Shown here: piece after piece, positions 30,877-41,857 of the stretch
How positions within the stretch are numbered: the first letter of the stretch is position 1
Layout of the letters: each line of letters begins with the position of its first letter
DNA from: Arthrobacter sp. 135MFCol5.1
Lineage (GTDB): Bacteria; Actinomycetota; Actinomycetes; Actinomycetales; Micrococcaceae
NCBI RefSeq assembly: GCF_000374865.1
Contig: NZ_KB895453.1
Span: 186,001 to 250,000 of the forward strand
Length of the DNA stretch: 64,000 bases
Direction of reading: 5' to 3'
Translations under genes and position numbers: made by a program
Notes under the pieces: generated by a model
Told to the model about the DNA's origin: nothing
What the model saw: the letters and a program-made list of their open reading frames with translations, nothing else
Databases searched by the model: none

Positions 30877-31356
30877 CTAGATGCCGAGGGCTTCCTTCAG
30901 GCGGGCGACGTGCCCGTCGGCCTGCACCTGGTATTGGGCCAGGGTGACCTTGCCTTCGGGGTCCACCACTACGGTGGAGCGGACGATTCCTTCGTGGATT
31001 TCGCCGTTGACCAGCTTCTCGCCCCAGGCTCCGTAGGCCAGGGCGACAGTGTGGTCGGGGTCTGAGAGCAGGGGGAAGGTCAGGGAGAAATCACCGGTGA
31101 AGCCGGCCAGGGCCTCCTGGGCGTCGGGGGAGACGCCGACAACCTCGTAGCCCTTGCCCTGCAGGGAGGACAGGCTGTCGCGGAAGTCGCAGGCCTCGGT
31201 GGTGCAGCCGGGAGTGGCGGCTTTGGGGTAGAAGTACACGATGACGTTCTTGCCACGGTAATCGGCCAACGAGGTCTCCCGGCCTTGGGCGTCCCGGAGG
31301 GTGAACTCAGGAGCCGGCGTGCCGGGCTGAAGCTTGGTGGTCAGGGTGGGGCTCAT
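30877..31356 (-). CDS. bcp: Thioredoxin-dependent peroxiredoxin, Bcp/PrxQ type
   Basis: Peroxiredoxin of 159 residues that reduces hydroperoxides. The thioredoxin fold contains the active-site segment YPKAATPGCTTEACDFRD, with the peroxidatic cysteine in PGCT and the nearby second cysteine typical of the PrxQ/Bcp class. It is a monocistronic housekeeping gene with its own hairpin downstream. Confidence 0.95.
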   Translation of the reverse strand: MSPTLTTKLQPGTPAPEFTLRDAQGRETSLADYRGKNVIVYFYPKAATPGCTTEACDFRDSLSSLQGKGYEVVGVSPDAQEALAGFTGDFSLTFPLLSDPDHTVALAYGAWGEKLVNGEIHEGIVRSTVVVDPEGKVTLAQYQVQADGHVARLKEALGI

Positions 31357-31435
31357 GGCGTTCCTTTGTAAGACTGGTCAGTGATGGCCAAACATCCAGT
31401 GAAGCGGTTTGCCGCTTGGTGATACAACTCCTGCG

Positions 31436-32086
31436 TCATATGCAGTATTCCGCCGGACCCCGAACGGTTGCGTGCGGACCGGCAACAAACTGGTAGCCGC
31501 CGCCGCGAACGGTGGCCACGGCATGGCGGGCATTGCCCAGTTTCCTGCGGATCCTCCCCACGTACACGTCGATGGACCGTGCAGTGGCGCCGGGAAAGGC
31601 CAGGGACTCCAGGAACTGTTGCAGTTCCTCCCGGCCTACCGTGCGGGACAGGTGGGTCACCAGGTAGTGCAGCACCTTGTATTCGACGCCGGTGAGGGCC
31701 ACCGGCGTCCCGTCCAGCAGGACGGCATCGGCCGCGAGGTCAACGGCCACCCGGCTGACGGGCCCGGCCGACGGCGGGAGCAGGGTGCCGTCGTCGTCCC
31801 CCGGCTGTGCCGGGCACGGGTCCTCCGCCGCGGAGGGAGTGCGGGAGGAGTGGTTTGCGGCTCCCTCCGCGGCGGACGTGGGGGCTCCGGCGGCAGGCCA
31901 ATGGACTTCCGCCTCCGGAGCAGTTTGCAGGGCTTTGGCGAGGACCATGCGGGCGGCGTGGCGCAGGAGTTCCGGGCTCGCGCCCTCAGCTGGAACCACC
32001 CACAGGGCCAGCCCGTAAGCGGTGGCCCGCCTGGCTGGAACCTGGTGCGCGGCAGCCGGCCGCGGATGATGGGCTTCCACTGCCAT
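31436..32086 (-). CDS. OmpR-type winged-helix regulator without receiver domain
   Basis: Protein of 216 residues. The C-terminal half is an OmpR/PhoB winged helix (about 115-210) with VALTGVEYKVLHYLVTHLSRTVGREELQQFL and IDVYVGRIRRKLG. The N-terminal half is low in complexity, rich in Ala, Pro and Glu, and has no receiver aspartate. It lies nine bases after allB in the same direction. It may be the local ureide regulator, or a regulator that acts independently of a kinase. A frameshifted receiver is not evident upstream, because allB occupies that space. Confidence 0.8.
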   Translation of the reverse strand: MAVEAHHPRPAAAHQVPARRATAYGLALWVVPAEGASPELLRHAARMVLAKALQTAPEAEVHWPAAGAPTSAAEGAANHSSRTPSAAEDPCPAQPGDDDGTLLPPSAGPVSRVAVDLAADAVLLDGTPVALTGVEYKVLHYLVTHLSRTVGREELQQFLESLAFPGATARSIDVYVGRIRRKLGNARHAVATVRGGGYQFVAGPHATVRGPAEYCI

Positions 32087-32095
32087 GGCCGGTCC

Positions 32096-33439
32096 TTATA
32101 CGCCGCCGCGGCGGATCAGCTTGCCCGTGGGGGTCTGGCCGTCCACCACGGCGCCGCGGAGGAAGGTCTTGCGGACCACGCCGGACAGGGCCTTGCCGTC
32201 ATAGGGAGTGATGGGGTTCTTGTGCTTGAGCTTGGAGACGTCCACCACGAAAGCCTCGTCCGGGGCGAAGACGGCGAAGTCGGCGTCGTAGCCAAGGGCC
32301 AGCTGGCCCTTGTTGCCGAGGCGGGCCAGGTTGGCGGGCTTTTCAGCCATCCAGGACACTACCTGCTCCAGCGGGATGCCGCGCTGCCGCGCCTCGGTCC
32401 AGATCAGGGACAGGCCCAGCTGCAGCGAGGAGACGCCGCCCCAGGCGACGGCGAAGTCGCCGTTCTCCAGGTCCTTCAGGTCCAGGGTGGAGGGGGAGTG
32501 GTCAGAGACGATGCAGTCGATGGTGCCGTCCTGCAGCCCCTCCCAGAGCAGCTCGCGGTTGGAGGCCTCGCGGATGGGCGGGCAGCACTTATAGGCGGTG
32601 GCGCCGTCCGGGATTTCCTCCGCCATCAGGGTCAGGTAGTGCGGGCACGTCTCCACGGTGAGCTTGACGCCGTCGCGCTTGGCGGAGGCGATCATGGGCA
32701 GGGCATCCGACGACGACAGGTGCAGGATGTGCGCCCGGGCTCCGGTCCAGCGGGCCCGTTCGATGACCTCCGCGATGGCCTTGTTCTCGGCGCCGCGGGG
32801 GCGCGAGGCAAGGAACGTTGAGTAGTGGTCGCCGCCGGGGTGCGGGGCACGGTCGATGGCGTGCGAGTCCTCGGCGTGGACGATCATGAGCGAGTCGAAG
32901 GACTTGAGTTCGGCCATGTCCTCTTCCATCTCGTCCGCGTCCAGGTGCGGGAACTCGTCCACGCCGGAGTGCAGGAGGAAGCACTTGAAGCCGAAGACGC
33001 CCTCATCATGCAGGGGGCGCAGGTCGGCCTTGTTGCCGGGGATGGCGCCACCCCAGAATCCGACGTCGATGAACGCCTGGTCCTCGGCCACCTCGCGCTT
33101 GAGCTTGAGGTTTTCCACCGTGGTGGTGGGCGGGACGGAGTTCAGCGGCATGTCGATGATGGTGGTCACCCCGCCGGCTGCCGCGGCCCGGGTGGCGGAC
33201 GCGAAGCCCTCCCATTCGGTGCGGCCGGGCTCGTTGACGTGGACGTGCGTGTCCACCAGGCCCGGGAGCAGCGTTTCGTCGTCGGCGAGTTCGATGACTT
33301 CGGAGCCGGCAAGGCCGTTGCCGAGCGGTTCGAGGGCCACGATCCTGCCGTTGCGGACGCCCACCTCGCGTGGGGCAATCCCGGCGGTGGTCAGGATGCG
33401 CCGGCCCCGGATGACGAGGTCAAAACGTTCTTCAGACAC
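32096..33439 (-). CDS. allB: Allantoinase
   Basis: Amidohydrolase of 447 residues that opens allantoin to allantoate. Metal ligands are visible in [10 protein letters not shown] (HxH), the carbamylated-lysine region [10 protein letters not shown], the histidines of VHAED and [12 protein letters not shown], and the catalytic aspartate in VSDHSPST. The GTG start at 33439 has AAGGAGG six bases upstream and a family-like N-terminus; 18 extra residues from 33493 are not needed. It overlaps the end of the glycerate-kinase gene by eight bases, so ureide and glyoxylate genes share one transcript. Allantoate-processing enzymes are not in the window. Confidence 0.93.
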   Translation of the reverse strand: MSEERFDLVIRGRRILTTAGIAPREVGVRNGRIVALEPLGNGLAGSEVIELADDETLLPGLVDTHVHVNEPGRTEWEGFASATRAAAAGGVTTIIDMPLNSVPPTTTVENLKLKREVAEDQAFIDVGFWGGAIPGNKADLRPLHDEGVFGFKCFLLHSGVDEFPHLDADEMEEDMAELKSFDSLMIVHAEDSHAIDRAPHPGGDHYSTFLASRPRGAENKAIAEVIERARWTGARAHILHLSSSDALPMIASAKRDGVKLTVETCPHYLTLMAEEIPDGATAYKCCPPIREASNRELLWEGLQDGTIDCIVSDHSPSTLDLKDLENGDFAVAWGGVSSLQLGLSLIWTEARQRGIPLEQVVSWMAEKPANLARLGNKGQLALGYDADFAVFAPDEAFVVDVSKLKHKNPITPYDGKALSGVVRKTFLRGAVVDGQTPTGKLIRRGGV

Positions 33440-34625
33440 GGAGGTCCTCCTTGGTACTTGCGGTGGCAGGCCTGTTGGCCGCCAGCCCCGCACTGATTTG
33501 GGTGCCCAGCTGCTCCAGCAGCGGCCCTGCCTCTGCTATGCACCTGTTTACATCTGATTCGAGCGCCGTCAAAGCGTAAACATCGTCGAATCCTGCGGCC
33601 GACGCCTGCCCGTGGTCCAGGGTGGTCCGGCCGCAGACGGCGACGACCGGAACGCCTTGCGCCGCCGCGGCCCGGGCAACACCCATGGGGGTCTTGCCGA
33701 GCAGGCTTTGTTCGTCCAGGCTGCCCTCGCCGGTAATGACCAGGTCGGCGCCGGCCAGGCGGTCCGCCAGTTCCGTGAATTCGAGGACGACGTCGATGCC
33801 CGGCCGCCGCGTTGCGGCCAGGACGGCGATGGCGGCGTAGCCCACGCCGCCGGCCGCCCCGGCTCCGGGAGCCTCGGCGGCCTTGACGGCGCGGAATCCG
33901 ATTTCCCTGGCCAGGACTTCGACAAACCTGGCCAGGGCGGCGTCGAGCATGCCGACGTCTTGTGGGGTGGCACCCTTTTGCGGGCCGAAGACCGCCGCGG
34001 CGCCCTGGGCGCCCAGCAGCGGGTTGTCGACGTCGGATGCCAGCACGAAGCGGGTGTCCGCCAAGCGCGGTTCAAAGTGGGTGAAATCGATGCTGTGCAG
34101 GTTGGCGAGGGCTGCGCCGCCGGGTGGGAGTTCGTTGTTCCTGCTGTCCAGGAGACGGGCGCCGAGTCCCTGCAGGAGTCCCGCGCCGCCGTCGGTATTC
34201 GCGCTGCCCCCAACGCCGAGTACGATGCGGCGGCAGCCGGCGTCCAATGCTGCCCGGATCAGCTGGCCGGTCCCCAGGGACGTCGCCGTGGTGGCTGCTG
34301 CCGCGTCCGGCCGGGCGCCCTTGCTGGTCCGCGGTACCAGGGCGAGCCCGGATGCGGTGGCCATCTCAATGACCGCTTCGTGCCCGCGGACGGCGAAGTC
34401 CGCTTCCACCGGCTGGCCGGTGGGACCGGTGACCGTTGCCGTCCGGCGGGTGAAGCCGGAGCCGACGGCGGCGTCGAGGGTGCCCTCGCCGCCGTCGGCC
34501 ACCGGAATCCGGACGACGTCAAGGTTGCCGCCTGTGCCTCGCTGCAGGCCCTTTTCGAGGAACCTGCACACCTCCGGGGCGGACAGGGATCCCTTGAACT
34601 TGTCCGGGGCAATCACGATCCGCAT
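33432..34625 (-). CDS. glxK: Glycerate kinase (GlxK/GarK type)
   Basis: Kinase of 397 residues that phosphorylates glycerate (2-phosphoglycerate in this class), the last step from glyoxylate to glycolysis. Seen: the N-terminal [19 protein letters not shown], the central [20 protein letters not shown] and [16 protein letters not shown], all diagnostic of the family. The ATG at 34625 lies two bases after the gcl stop, with a poor ribosome site, so translation probably relies on coupling. An open frame running further upstream is the gcl region in another frame and is not part of the gene. Confidence 0.92.
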   Translation of the reverse strand: MRIVIAPDKFKGSLSAPEVCRFLEKGLQRGTGGNLDVVRIPVADGGEGTLDAAVGSGFTRRTATVTGPTGQPVEADFAVRGHEAVIEMATASGLALVPRTSKGARPDAAAATTATSLGTGQLIRAALDAGCRRIVLGVGGSANTDGGAGLLQGLGARLLDSRNNELPPGGAALANLHSIDFTHFEPRLADTRFVLASDVDNPLLGAQGAAAVFGPQKGATPQDVGMLDAALARFVEVLAREIGFRAVKAAEAPGAGAAGGVGYAAIAVLAATRRPGIDVVLEFTELADRLAGADLVITGEGSLDEQSLLGKTPMGVARAAAAQGVPVVAVCGRTTLDHGQASAAGFDDVYALTALESDVNRCIAEAGPLLEQLGTQISAGLAANRPATASTKEDLRV

Positions 34626-34627
34626 GG

Positions 34628-36418
<1,791 letters not shown>

Positions 36419-36453
36419 GGGGTGCTCCTTGAAAGCTTGTGGTCGGGCCCGGT

Positions 36454-36472
36454 GGTTGAGCCTGTCGAAACC
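36454..36472. repeat. Short intergenic palindromic repeat
   Basis: The 19-base imperfect palindrome GGTTGAGCCTGTCGAAACC is of a kind seen repeatedly between genes in Micrococcales. A TGTTTTT tract follows on the plus strand. It lies in the glxR-gcl gap and may help end or stabilise transcripts. Only this copy was noticed in the window. Confidence 0.5.
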
Positions 36473-36495
36473 TGTTTTTGGGTGTGGCGGGGGGA

Positions 36496-36520
36496 CCGCC
36501 GTCGTAATCCACGACGGCGG
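36496..36520. other. Hairpin in the glxR-gcl gap
   Basis: Perfect 10-bp stem (CCGCCGTCGT 36496-36505 with 36511-36520) with a 5-base loop. It lies 57 bases after the glxR stop and has no T-run on the minus strand. It could reduce read-through from hyi-glxR into gcl or protect mRNA ends. Confidence 0.5.
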
Positions 36521-36576
36521 GCTCCCTGCTTAAGTGCTTGTTTCCGCGCTTTTTGTCCCGGCTGCGCGGGGAGTGG

Positions 36577-37455
36577 CTACTTCCGGCCGCTGAGCTGGAG
36601 GACCTGCTTGAAGAGTCCGGAGTGGTCCAGTGCGCCGTCGCCCTGGTTGACGGTGGCGGCGACGAGCTGGGCGGCGATGGCGCCGAGCGGGATGGCCACG
36701 TTGGCTTCGCGGGCGGCGGAGGTGACGATGCCCAGGTCCTTGTGGTGCAGGGCCAGGCGGAAGCCGGGGTCGAAGTTGCGGTCCAGCATCTTCTGGCCCT
36801 TCTGCTCCAGGACCTTGGAGCCGGCCAGGCCGCCGCCGAGGACCTTGAGGGCGGCGTCGGTGTCCACGCCGTAGGCCTCGAGGAAGGCGATGGCTTCGCC
36901 GAGGACCTCGATGTTGACCGCGACGATCAGCTGGTTTGCAGCTTTGACGGTCTGGCCGGAGCCGGAGGGTCCCACGTGCACGATGGTCTTGCCGACGGCG
37001 TTCAGGACGTCCTGGGCGTCGTCGAAGTCTGCCTTGTCGCCGCCCACCATGATGGAGAGGACGGCGTCGATGGCGCCCTGTTCGCCGCCGGAGACCGGGG
37101 CGTCGAGGGGGCGGATGCCGGCTTCCTTGGCGTCTGCGGCGAGGCGGACGGCGACGTCGGGACGGATGCTGGAGGCGTCGATCCACAGGGCGCCCTGCTT
37201 GGCGTTGGCGAAGACGCCGTCCTTGCCGCTGACCACACCTTCAACGTCGGGGGAGTCCGGCACCATGGTGATGACGACGTCGGCATCCTTGACGGCGTCC
37301 GCGATGCTCGAGGCGCCCGTGCCGCCCTCGGAGACCAGTTTGTCGATCTTGTCCTGGCTGCGGTTGAAACCGGTGACGGAGTGGCCGGCCTTGACCAGGT
37401 TGATGGCCATGGGCAGGCCCATGATTCCGAGTCCGATGACTGCGACGTTGCTCAT
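36577..37455 (-). CDS. glxR: Tartronate semialdehyde reductase
   Basis: 3-hydroxyacid dehydrogenase of 292 residues that reduces tartronate semialdehyde (product of Gcl) to glycerate. The Rossmann motif is VIGLGIMGLPMAINL. The substrate motif DAPVSGGEQGA and the catalytic lysine region GSGQTVKAANQLIV follow. The ATG at 37455 has AGAAAGAGAA upstream and gives a family-like N-terminus. It is downstream of hyi (50-bp gap). Other beta-hydroxyacid dehydrogenases look similar; the neighbours settle the substrate. Confidence 0.93.
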   Translation of the reverse strand: MSNVAVIGLGIMGLPMAINLVKAGHSVTGFNRSQDKIDKLVSEGGTGASSIADAVKDADVVITMVPDSPDVEGVVSGKDGVFANAKQGALWIDASSIRPDVAVRLAADAKEAGIRPLDAPVSGGEQGAIDAVLSIMVGGDKADFDDAQDVLNAVGKTIVHVGPSGSGQTVKAANQLIVAVNIEVLGEAIAFLEAYGVDTDAALKVLGGGLAGSKVLEQKGQKMLDRNFDPGFRLALHHKDLGIVTSAAREANVAIPLGAIAAQLVAATVNQGDGALDHSGLFKQVLQLSGRK

Positions 37456-37505
37456 GATGGTTCTCTTTCTGAAGTCTTGGGGGTCTTGCGTGTGTGCGGC
37501 GGTGG

Positions 37506-38306
37506 TTACCGGGCGACGTGTTCGCGGATGGCCCAGCTGAAGGCGGTTTCCTGTGGTTCCTTGTACTCGAGGCCGATGTACCCCCGGTATCCGAGTTCGC
37601 GGCTGCGGGCGATCCATTCCCCCAAGGGGAGGGTGCCGGTGCCCGGGGCGCCACGGCCGGGGTTGTCAGCGATTTGGATGTGGCCGAAGTCCTTGGCGTG
37701 CTTTTCGATGACGGATTCGACGTCGTCGCCGTTGACGGCCAGGTGGTAGAAGTCGGCGAGGAGCTTGATGTTCCCGGCGCCGGTCTCTTCCTTGACGCGG
37801 GAGATGACGTTGAGTGCGTCGTTGGCGGTGAGGAGCGGGTATTTGGGTGCGCCGCTGACCGGTTCGAGGAGGACGGTGCCGCCGATCCGGGCGACCCCTT
37901 GGGCTGCCGCCGCCAGGTTCTTGACGGCGAGCTCGTCCTGCTCCTCAGGGGTGAATTCGTCCTGCCGGTTGCCATAGAGGGCGTTGAAGGCCTTGCAGCC
38001 CAGGCGTTCGCCGATGCCGGTGACGACGTCGATGTTGTCCTTGAACTCGGAGCAGCGTCCCTTCCAGGAAACCAGGCCGCGGTCACCGGCGGGCATGTTG
38101 CCGGCGTTGAAGTTCAGGCCGGTGAGTTGGACGCCGGCATCCGTGATGGCGTTCTCGAACTTCGTGATCTCGCTGTCGGCCGGGACGGAGGTTTCGAAGG
38201 GCCACCAGAATTCGACGGCGTCGAAGCCGGCTGCCTTGGCGGCCGCCGGGCGCTCGAGCAGGGGCAGCTCCGTAAGGAGGATGGAGCAGTTCACTGTGTA
38301 CGTCAT
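37506..38306 (-). CDS. hyi: Hydroxypyruvate isomerase
   Basis: TIM-barrel isomerase of 266 residues interconverting hydroxypyruvate and tartronate semialdehyde. Family motifs are FDAVEFWWPFE, NFNAGNMPAGDRG, LLEPVSGAPKYPL with the metal glutamate, ADFYHLAVNGDD, and HIQIADNPGRGAPGTG. ATG at 38306 has GGAAGGA seven bases upstream; an upstream ATG at 38432 would read through the promoter and operator. It is the first gene of the glyoxylate operon hyi-glxR-gcl-glxK-allB-regulator. Confidence 0.94.
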   Translation of the reverse strand: MTYTVNCSILLTELPLLERPAAAKAAGFDAVEFWWPFETSVPADSEITKFENAITDAGVQLTGLNFNAGNMPAGDRGLVSWKGRCSEFKDNIDVVTGIGERLGCKAFNALYGNRQDEFTPEEQDELAVKNLAAAAQGVARIGGTVLLEPVSGAPKYPLLTANDALNVISRVKEETGAGNIKLLADFYHLAVNGDDVESVIEKHAKDFGHIQIADNPGRGAPGTGTLPLGEWIARSRELGYRGYIGLEYKEPQETAFSWAIREHVAR

Positions 38307-38366
38307 CGTAGGTCCTTCCGAGGAGGGGCTTTGATCTATCTTCCCTTGCTTCCCGGCTTTCACGGT

Positions 38367-38432
38367 TTCCGCTTTGTGGAATTTAGATTCTGCTTTATGA
38401 AAAGTGTAGGGATTCTGGGGTGGAGTAGTCAA
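38367..38432 (-). promoter_or_regulatory. hyi promoter with tandem TTCCGC-type operator
   Basis: On the minus strand: -35 TTGACT (38432-38427), 18-bp spacer, -10 TACACT (38408-38403). Two boxes follow at once, read on the plus strand: TTCTGCTTTATGAAA (38388-38402) and TTCCGCTTTGTGGAA (38367-38381). They are 21 bp apart and agree at 12 of 15 positions. Position just after the -10 suggests repression. The same element occurs at uraD. Confidence 0.7.
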
Positions 38433-38497
38433 GGGGCGCCATGGTCAGGACACTGGAGGGAGGTAAGCCCGCTCCTCAGGGATGGAGTCAATCGATC

Positions 38498-39358
38498 ATG
38501 GCCGGTGCCCGCCTGCGCGTTTTGGCTTGGGTGGTCGCCCTGGCCGGATTCCTTGCGGCCTGCACGCCGACGACGGGCCTTCCGGAGGCGGCTACGGAGC
38601 CTGTGTCAACGGCTGCGCCATCCGGAACGGCGTCTGCCGGCCTGGCGGTGGCGGAGGCCGGCGATGCCCTGACTCCGCCGCCTGCGCCCGCGACGGCATC
38701 GACGCCTGGTTCTTCACCGGCTGCCGAGCCGACCCCGGCTCCGCCTGCACCGGCTCCGCAGCCCTTCGCCCTGAACCTGTACCGGGAAGGTGACTTCGTT
38801 CCCCAGTACACCTTCGACTGGTGTGTTGCCGCGAGCATCCAGATGGCCCATAACCTCATCGACGACACCGGGGGAAGCGGCTGGGCTGACAGGGCGCAGC
38901 AAAGCGATTTGTGGGAGATGGCCCGCGCCCGCTTGTCCGACTCGTTCAATGGCGCCAACCCCTATGGCTGGGCGCAAGTGCTGACCGAATCGGGAATGGG
39001 TCCCTATCGGGTGGTCAGCATCCCGGACTATGGCGAGGCGCTCCGCACTGCCGCGCGCGCCATGGCCGAGACGGGAAGGCCGGTGGGGCTGGTCATGTGG
39101 AGTGGCCGCCATGCTTGGGTGATGAGCGGCTTTGAGTCGCTGGGCGACCCCCGGCAGTTCGCCGACTTCTCCGTCACGGGCATCCACGTCCTTGATCCCC
39201 TCTATCCCTACGGCAGTACGCAGTGGGGGCCATCGCCGGCGCCCAACAGCCTGCTCAGTCCCGAGCAGCTGGCGACGCAGTTCGTGATCCGCGAGCCGCG
39301 GCGCTGGAGCAGCGGGCTGCCGGCCGGATACCTCCTCGTGTTGCCGGTCGCTGCCTGA
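38498..39358 (+). CDS. Lipoprotein with C39-like/papain-like fold
   Basis: Secreted protein of 286 residues. A lipoprotein signal with lipobox LAAC puts the anchored cysteine near residue 22. A Pro/Ala/Thr/Ser-rich spacer (about 25-90) follows, then a domain with FDWCVAASIQMAHNLI, GRHAWVMSGFES and IHVLDPLYPYG. The Cys-His-Asp order fits the peptidase C39-like papain fold. Many actinobacterial relatives are of unknown substrate. The start at 38498 gives a normal signal peptide and has GGAG upstream; an ATG at 38441 would add 19 residues. It is divergent from hyi and independent of the fructan operon downstream. Confidence 0.7.
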   Translation: MAGARLRVLAWVVALAGFLAACTPTTGLPEAATEPVSTAAPSGTASAGLAVAEAGDALTPPPAPATASTPGSSPAAEPTPAPPAPAPQPFALNLYREGDFVPQYTFDWCVAASIQMAHNLIDDTGGSGWADRAQQSDLWEMARARLSDSFNGANPYGWAQVLTESGMGPYRVVSIPDYGEALRTAARAMAETGRPVGLVMWSGRHAWVMSGFESLGDPRQFADFSVTGIHVLDPLYPYGSTQWGPSPAPNSLLSPEQLATQFVIREPRRWSSGLPAGYLLVLPVAA

Positions 39359-39509
39359 CGGAGCTTCCATGTGGCGCGTCTCTGGTAGTTGACGCGCGCT
39401 GCAGCCGTCCTGCCAACGCGCGCCAAAACGATTCTTCTCGGCAGTGAGAACCACACCAGGTCCGGATCCCGAGCTGCGTCAATGGCCGAATTTCCAGCTG
39501 GTGTGACAC

Positions 39510-39565
39510 TTGACACTCCACGGAATGGGGTCCTACAGTGTTGCCAAGTCGTTTTGGCAAAACGA
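39510..39565 (+). promoter_or_regulatory. Promoter and LacI-type operator of the fructan operon
   Basis: A -35 TTGACA (39510-39515), 18-bp spacer and -10 TACAGT (39534-39539) are followed by the perfect 17-bp palindrome TCGTTTTGGCAAAACGA (39549-39565), placed over the transcription start as for a LacI repressor. A half-site CAAAACGA lies upstream at 39424-39431. The LacI gene at 42877 is in the operon. Confidence 0.82.
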
Positions 39566-39622
39566 TTTTTCACCCCAAGCTCATTCTCACCATTCCGTTC
39601 GAGAGAAAGTGAGTCGACAGCG

Positions 39623-40903
39623 ATGTCCACTCGTAAATTCATCAACAGGCTCGCCATCGGCGGCATCTGCACCGCTGTCGCCCTGGTCGCCTCCGGGTGC
39701 GGCGCAGGGGGCCCGGCCGCCACGTCGGGAAGTGCCGGCACCAACACGGTCAACGTCCTGGTCGAAGCCGGCGGCCACGCCGAGCTGACCGGCGTCGCCG
39801 AACAGTGCAAGAAGGAAGCCGGCGTCGACGTCAACTTCGTCGAACTGCCCTATGACGGCATGTTCAACCGGCTCTCCAGCGAATTTTCCTCCGGCAACGT
39901 TTCCTTCGACGTCGCCGCCCTGGACTCAGTCTGGCTCCCCAGCTTCAAGGACGCGGTCCAGCCCATCGACGAACTCTTTACCGATGAAGCCAAAAAGGAT
40001 ATCTTCCCGGCCTTGGTGAAGGAAGCCAACGTTGACGGCCACTTCATCGGCATGCCCGCTTGGACGAACGCCGAGATCATCCTTTACCGCAAGGATCTTT
40101 TCGAAGATGCCAAGAACAAGGCCGATTTCAAAGCGAGGTACGGTTACGACCTGGCGGCTCCCACCACCTGGAAGCAGTACCAGGACATTTCCGCGTTCTT
40201 CACCAAGGACGGCATGTTCGGTACGGACGTGAAGGGCGGCGTGGAAACCGAATGGCTCGCCCACGTGCTGCAGGCCGGCTCGCCCATGGTGCTGGACGCT
40301 AACAACAAGGTGGTCATCGACAACGCCGCCCACAAGGAAGCCCTGGACTTCTACACCAGCCTGGTCAAGGACGCCCCGTCCGGGGCCGCCCAGGTGGACT
40401 GGGCTGCCGCGCAAAACCTGTTCAACCAGGGCAAGACCGCCATGACCCGGTTCTGGGCCCACGCCTACCGCCAGATCCCCAAGGACTCCCCGGTTGCAGG
40501 CAAGGTTGGCGCTGCCCCGATGATCGCCGGCTCGGCCGGCATCGGCGGCGTCCCCGGACCCTGGTACCTGACCGTCCCGAAGGCCACCAAGAACGCGGAC
40601 GCCGCCAAGAAATTCGTGAAGTGCGCCTACGACTACAACGACAAAGGCATCGAATCCAACCTGGGCCTGGCCGCGCGCATCTCTGCCTTCGAGAAGTACC
40701 AGGACATGCCCGGCTACGAGAGCTTCAAGCCACTGATTGAAACCCTCAACGGCAAGGCCACTGCCACGCGACCTGCTACCGAGAAGTGGCAGCAGATCGT
40801 GGACACCGTTCTGGTTCCCATGCTTCAGAAGGCTGTTGCCGGTGGTGACTCCGCAACCCTCCTCGCCGATGCCAAGAAGCAGATCGAGGATCTCCTTAAG
40901 TAA
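39623..40903 (+). CDS. ABC transporter sugar-binding lipoprotein
   Basis: Extracellular solute-binding protein of 426 residues (family 1, as in MalE-type importers). A basic N-terminus, hydrophobic stretch and lipobox ASGC anchor it to the membrane near residue 24. The rest is a two-lobe binding protein (VNVLVEAGGHAELT; FDVAALDSVWLPSF; LFNQGKTAMTRFW). Start at 39623 gives this signal peptide. It is the first gene of the operon. The substrate is probably a fructo-oligosaccharide or difructose anhydride, judged from GH32, fructokinase and GH91 downstream. Confidence 0.9.
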   Translation: MSTRKFINRLAIGGICTAVALVASGCGAGGPAATSGSAGTNTVNVLVEAGGHAELTGVAEQCKKEAGVDVNFVELPYDGMFNRLSSEFSSGNVSFDVAALDSVWLPSFKDAVQPIDELFTDEAKKDIFPALVKEANVDGHFIGMPAWTNAEIILYRKDLFEDAKNKADFKARYGYDLAAPTTWKQYQDISAFFTKDGMFGTDVKGGVETEWLAHVLQAGSPMVLDANNKVVIDNAAHKEALDFYTSLVKDAPSGAAQVDWAAAQNLFNQGKTAMTRFWAHAYRQIPKDSPVAGKVGAAPMIAGSAGIGGVPGPWYLTVPKATKNADAAKKFVKCAYDYNDKGIESNLGLAARISAFEKYQDMPGYESFKPLIETLNGKATATRPATEKWQQIVDTVLVPMLQKAVAGGDSATLLADAKKQIEDLLK

Positions 40904-40908
40904 GACCC

Positions 40909-40945
40909 CCGCGGCCGGCGCCTGAACTACCGGCGCCGGCCGCGG
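40909..40945 (+). other. Intra-operon hairpin after the binding-protein gene
   Basis: A perfect 14-bp GC stem (40909-40922 with 40932-40945) with a 9-base loop begins just after the binding-protein stop and ends before the permease start. Such hairpins protect the 3' end of the binding-protein message and lower permease expression. No T-run follows. Confidence 0.65.
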
Positions 40946-40969
40946 CCCCAACCAGCGGAAGAGAAAACC

Positions 40970-41857
40970 GTGCGTATCTCCGATCGCCGCTTCGCATTGT
41001 TCCTGATGACACCAGCGGCGCTGTTCCTGGCAGTTTTTGTTGCCTTCCCGCTGTTCCGCCTTGTCGCGGACAGCTTTTTCAAGATCTCCCCGATCGCCGG
41101 CGGCCCCCGCGAATTTGTGGGCCTGGACAACTACGTCCGGGCCTTCGCCTCCGAGGCCTTTACCGGCGCCGGATGGCGGACGCTGGCCTACACGCTGGTT
41201 GTGGTCACGCTCGAATTCGCACTTGGCCTTGGCATGGCACTGCTCTTCACCATGCTGGGCAGGAGCTCCCAGATTTGGCGGACCGTATTCATGTATCCGC
41301 TCATGATCGCCCCGATCGTGGCCGGCCTGCTGTGGAAGTTCCTGATGATCGACAACTTCGGGCTCATTGGCACCCTCCTGCACCAAGCCGGCATCCTCTC
41401 CGACCCCAACCAGATCGGCTGGCTGTCGGACCCAAACATCGTGCTCTTTTCGGTGGCGATCCCGGACATCTGGCTCACCACGTCGTTCATGTGCCTGGTG
41501 CTCTTCGCCGGACTGCAGAACATTCCGGGGGACCTCATCGAGGCGGCCCGGCTGGACGGTGCCCGCGCCCCCGCGCTCCTGTTCCGGATCATCCTTCCCC
41601 TCCTCCGGCCGGTCATCGCCGTGGCTCTCGTGGTCCGGGGCATTGACGCTGCCCGGGCCTTCGACACCATCCTCATCCAGACCAACGGCGGCCCGCAGTC
41701 GGCCTCCGAGACCATGAGCCTGTTGATCTACCGCACCATGATCCGCTTTGGCGATCCGGGCCTGGCCAGTGCCATGGGCACCATCTACCTGCTGGCGATG
41801 CTCGCCATCGCATTCTTCGCGGTGGCCACCATCTGGCGGCCCGGAAAGGACACCTGA
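40970..41857 (+). CDS. ABC sugar transporter permease 1 (MalF type)
   Basis: Inner-membrane permease of 295 residues with six helices. The coupling motif EAARLDGARAPALLFRIILPLL contacts the ATPase. GTG start at 40970. It overlaps the second permease by one base (TGATG). No ATP-binding gene is present in the operon, so a shared MsiK-type ATPase encoded elsewhere is expected, as is common for actinobacterial sugar importers. Confidence 0.92.
   Translation: MRISDRRFALFLMTPAALFLAVFVAFPLFRLVADSFFKISPIAGGPREFVGLDNYVRAFASEAFTGAGWRTLAYTLVVVTLEFALGLGMALLFTMLGRSSQIWRTVFMYPLMIAPIVAGLLWKFLMIDNFGLIGTLLHQAGILSDPNQIGWLSDPNIVLFSVAIPDIWLTTSFMCLVLFAGLQNIPGDLIEAARLDGARAPALLFRIILPLLRPVIAVALVVRGIDAARAFDTILIQTNGGPQSASETMSLLIYRTMIRFGDPGLASAMGTIYLLAMLAIAFFAVATIWRPGKDT

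Noticed and set aside
36454..36472. Insertion-sequence end in the glxR-gcl gap
   Set aside because: Only a 19-base palindrome is present, with no transposase remnant or target duplication, so it was kept as a short repeat.
38441..38497. Longer N-terminus for the lipoprotein
   Set aside because: It would place 19 polar residues before the signal peptide; the start at 38498 gives a normal lipoprotein signal.
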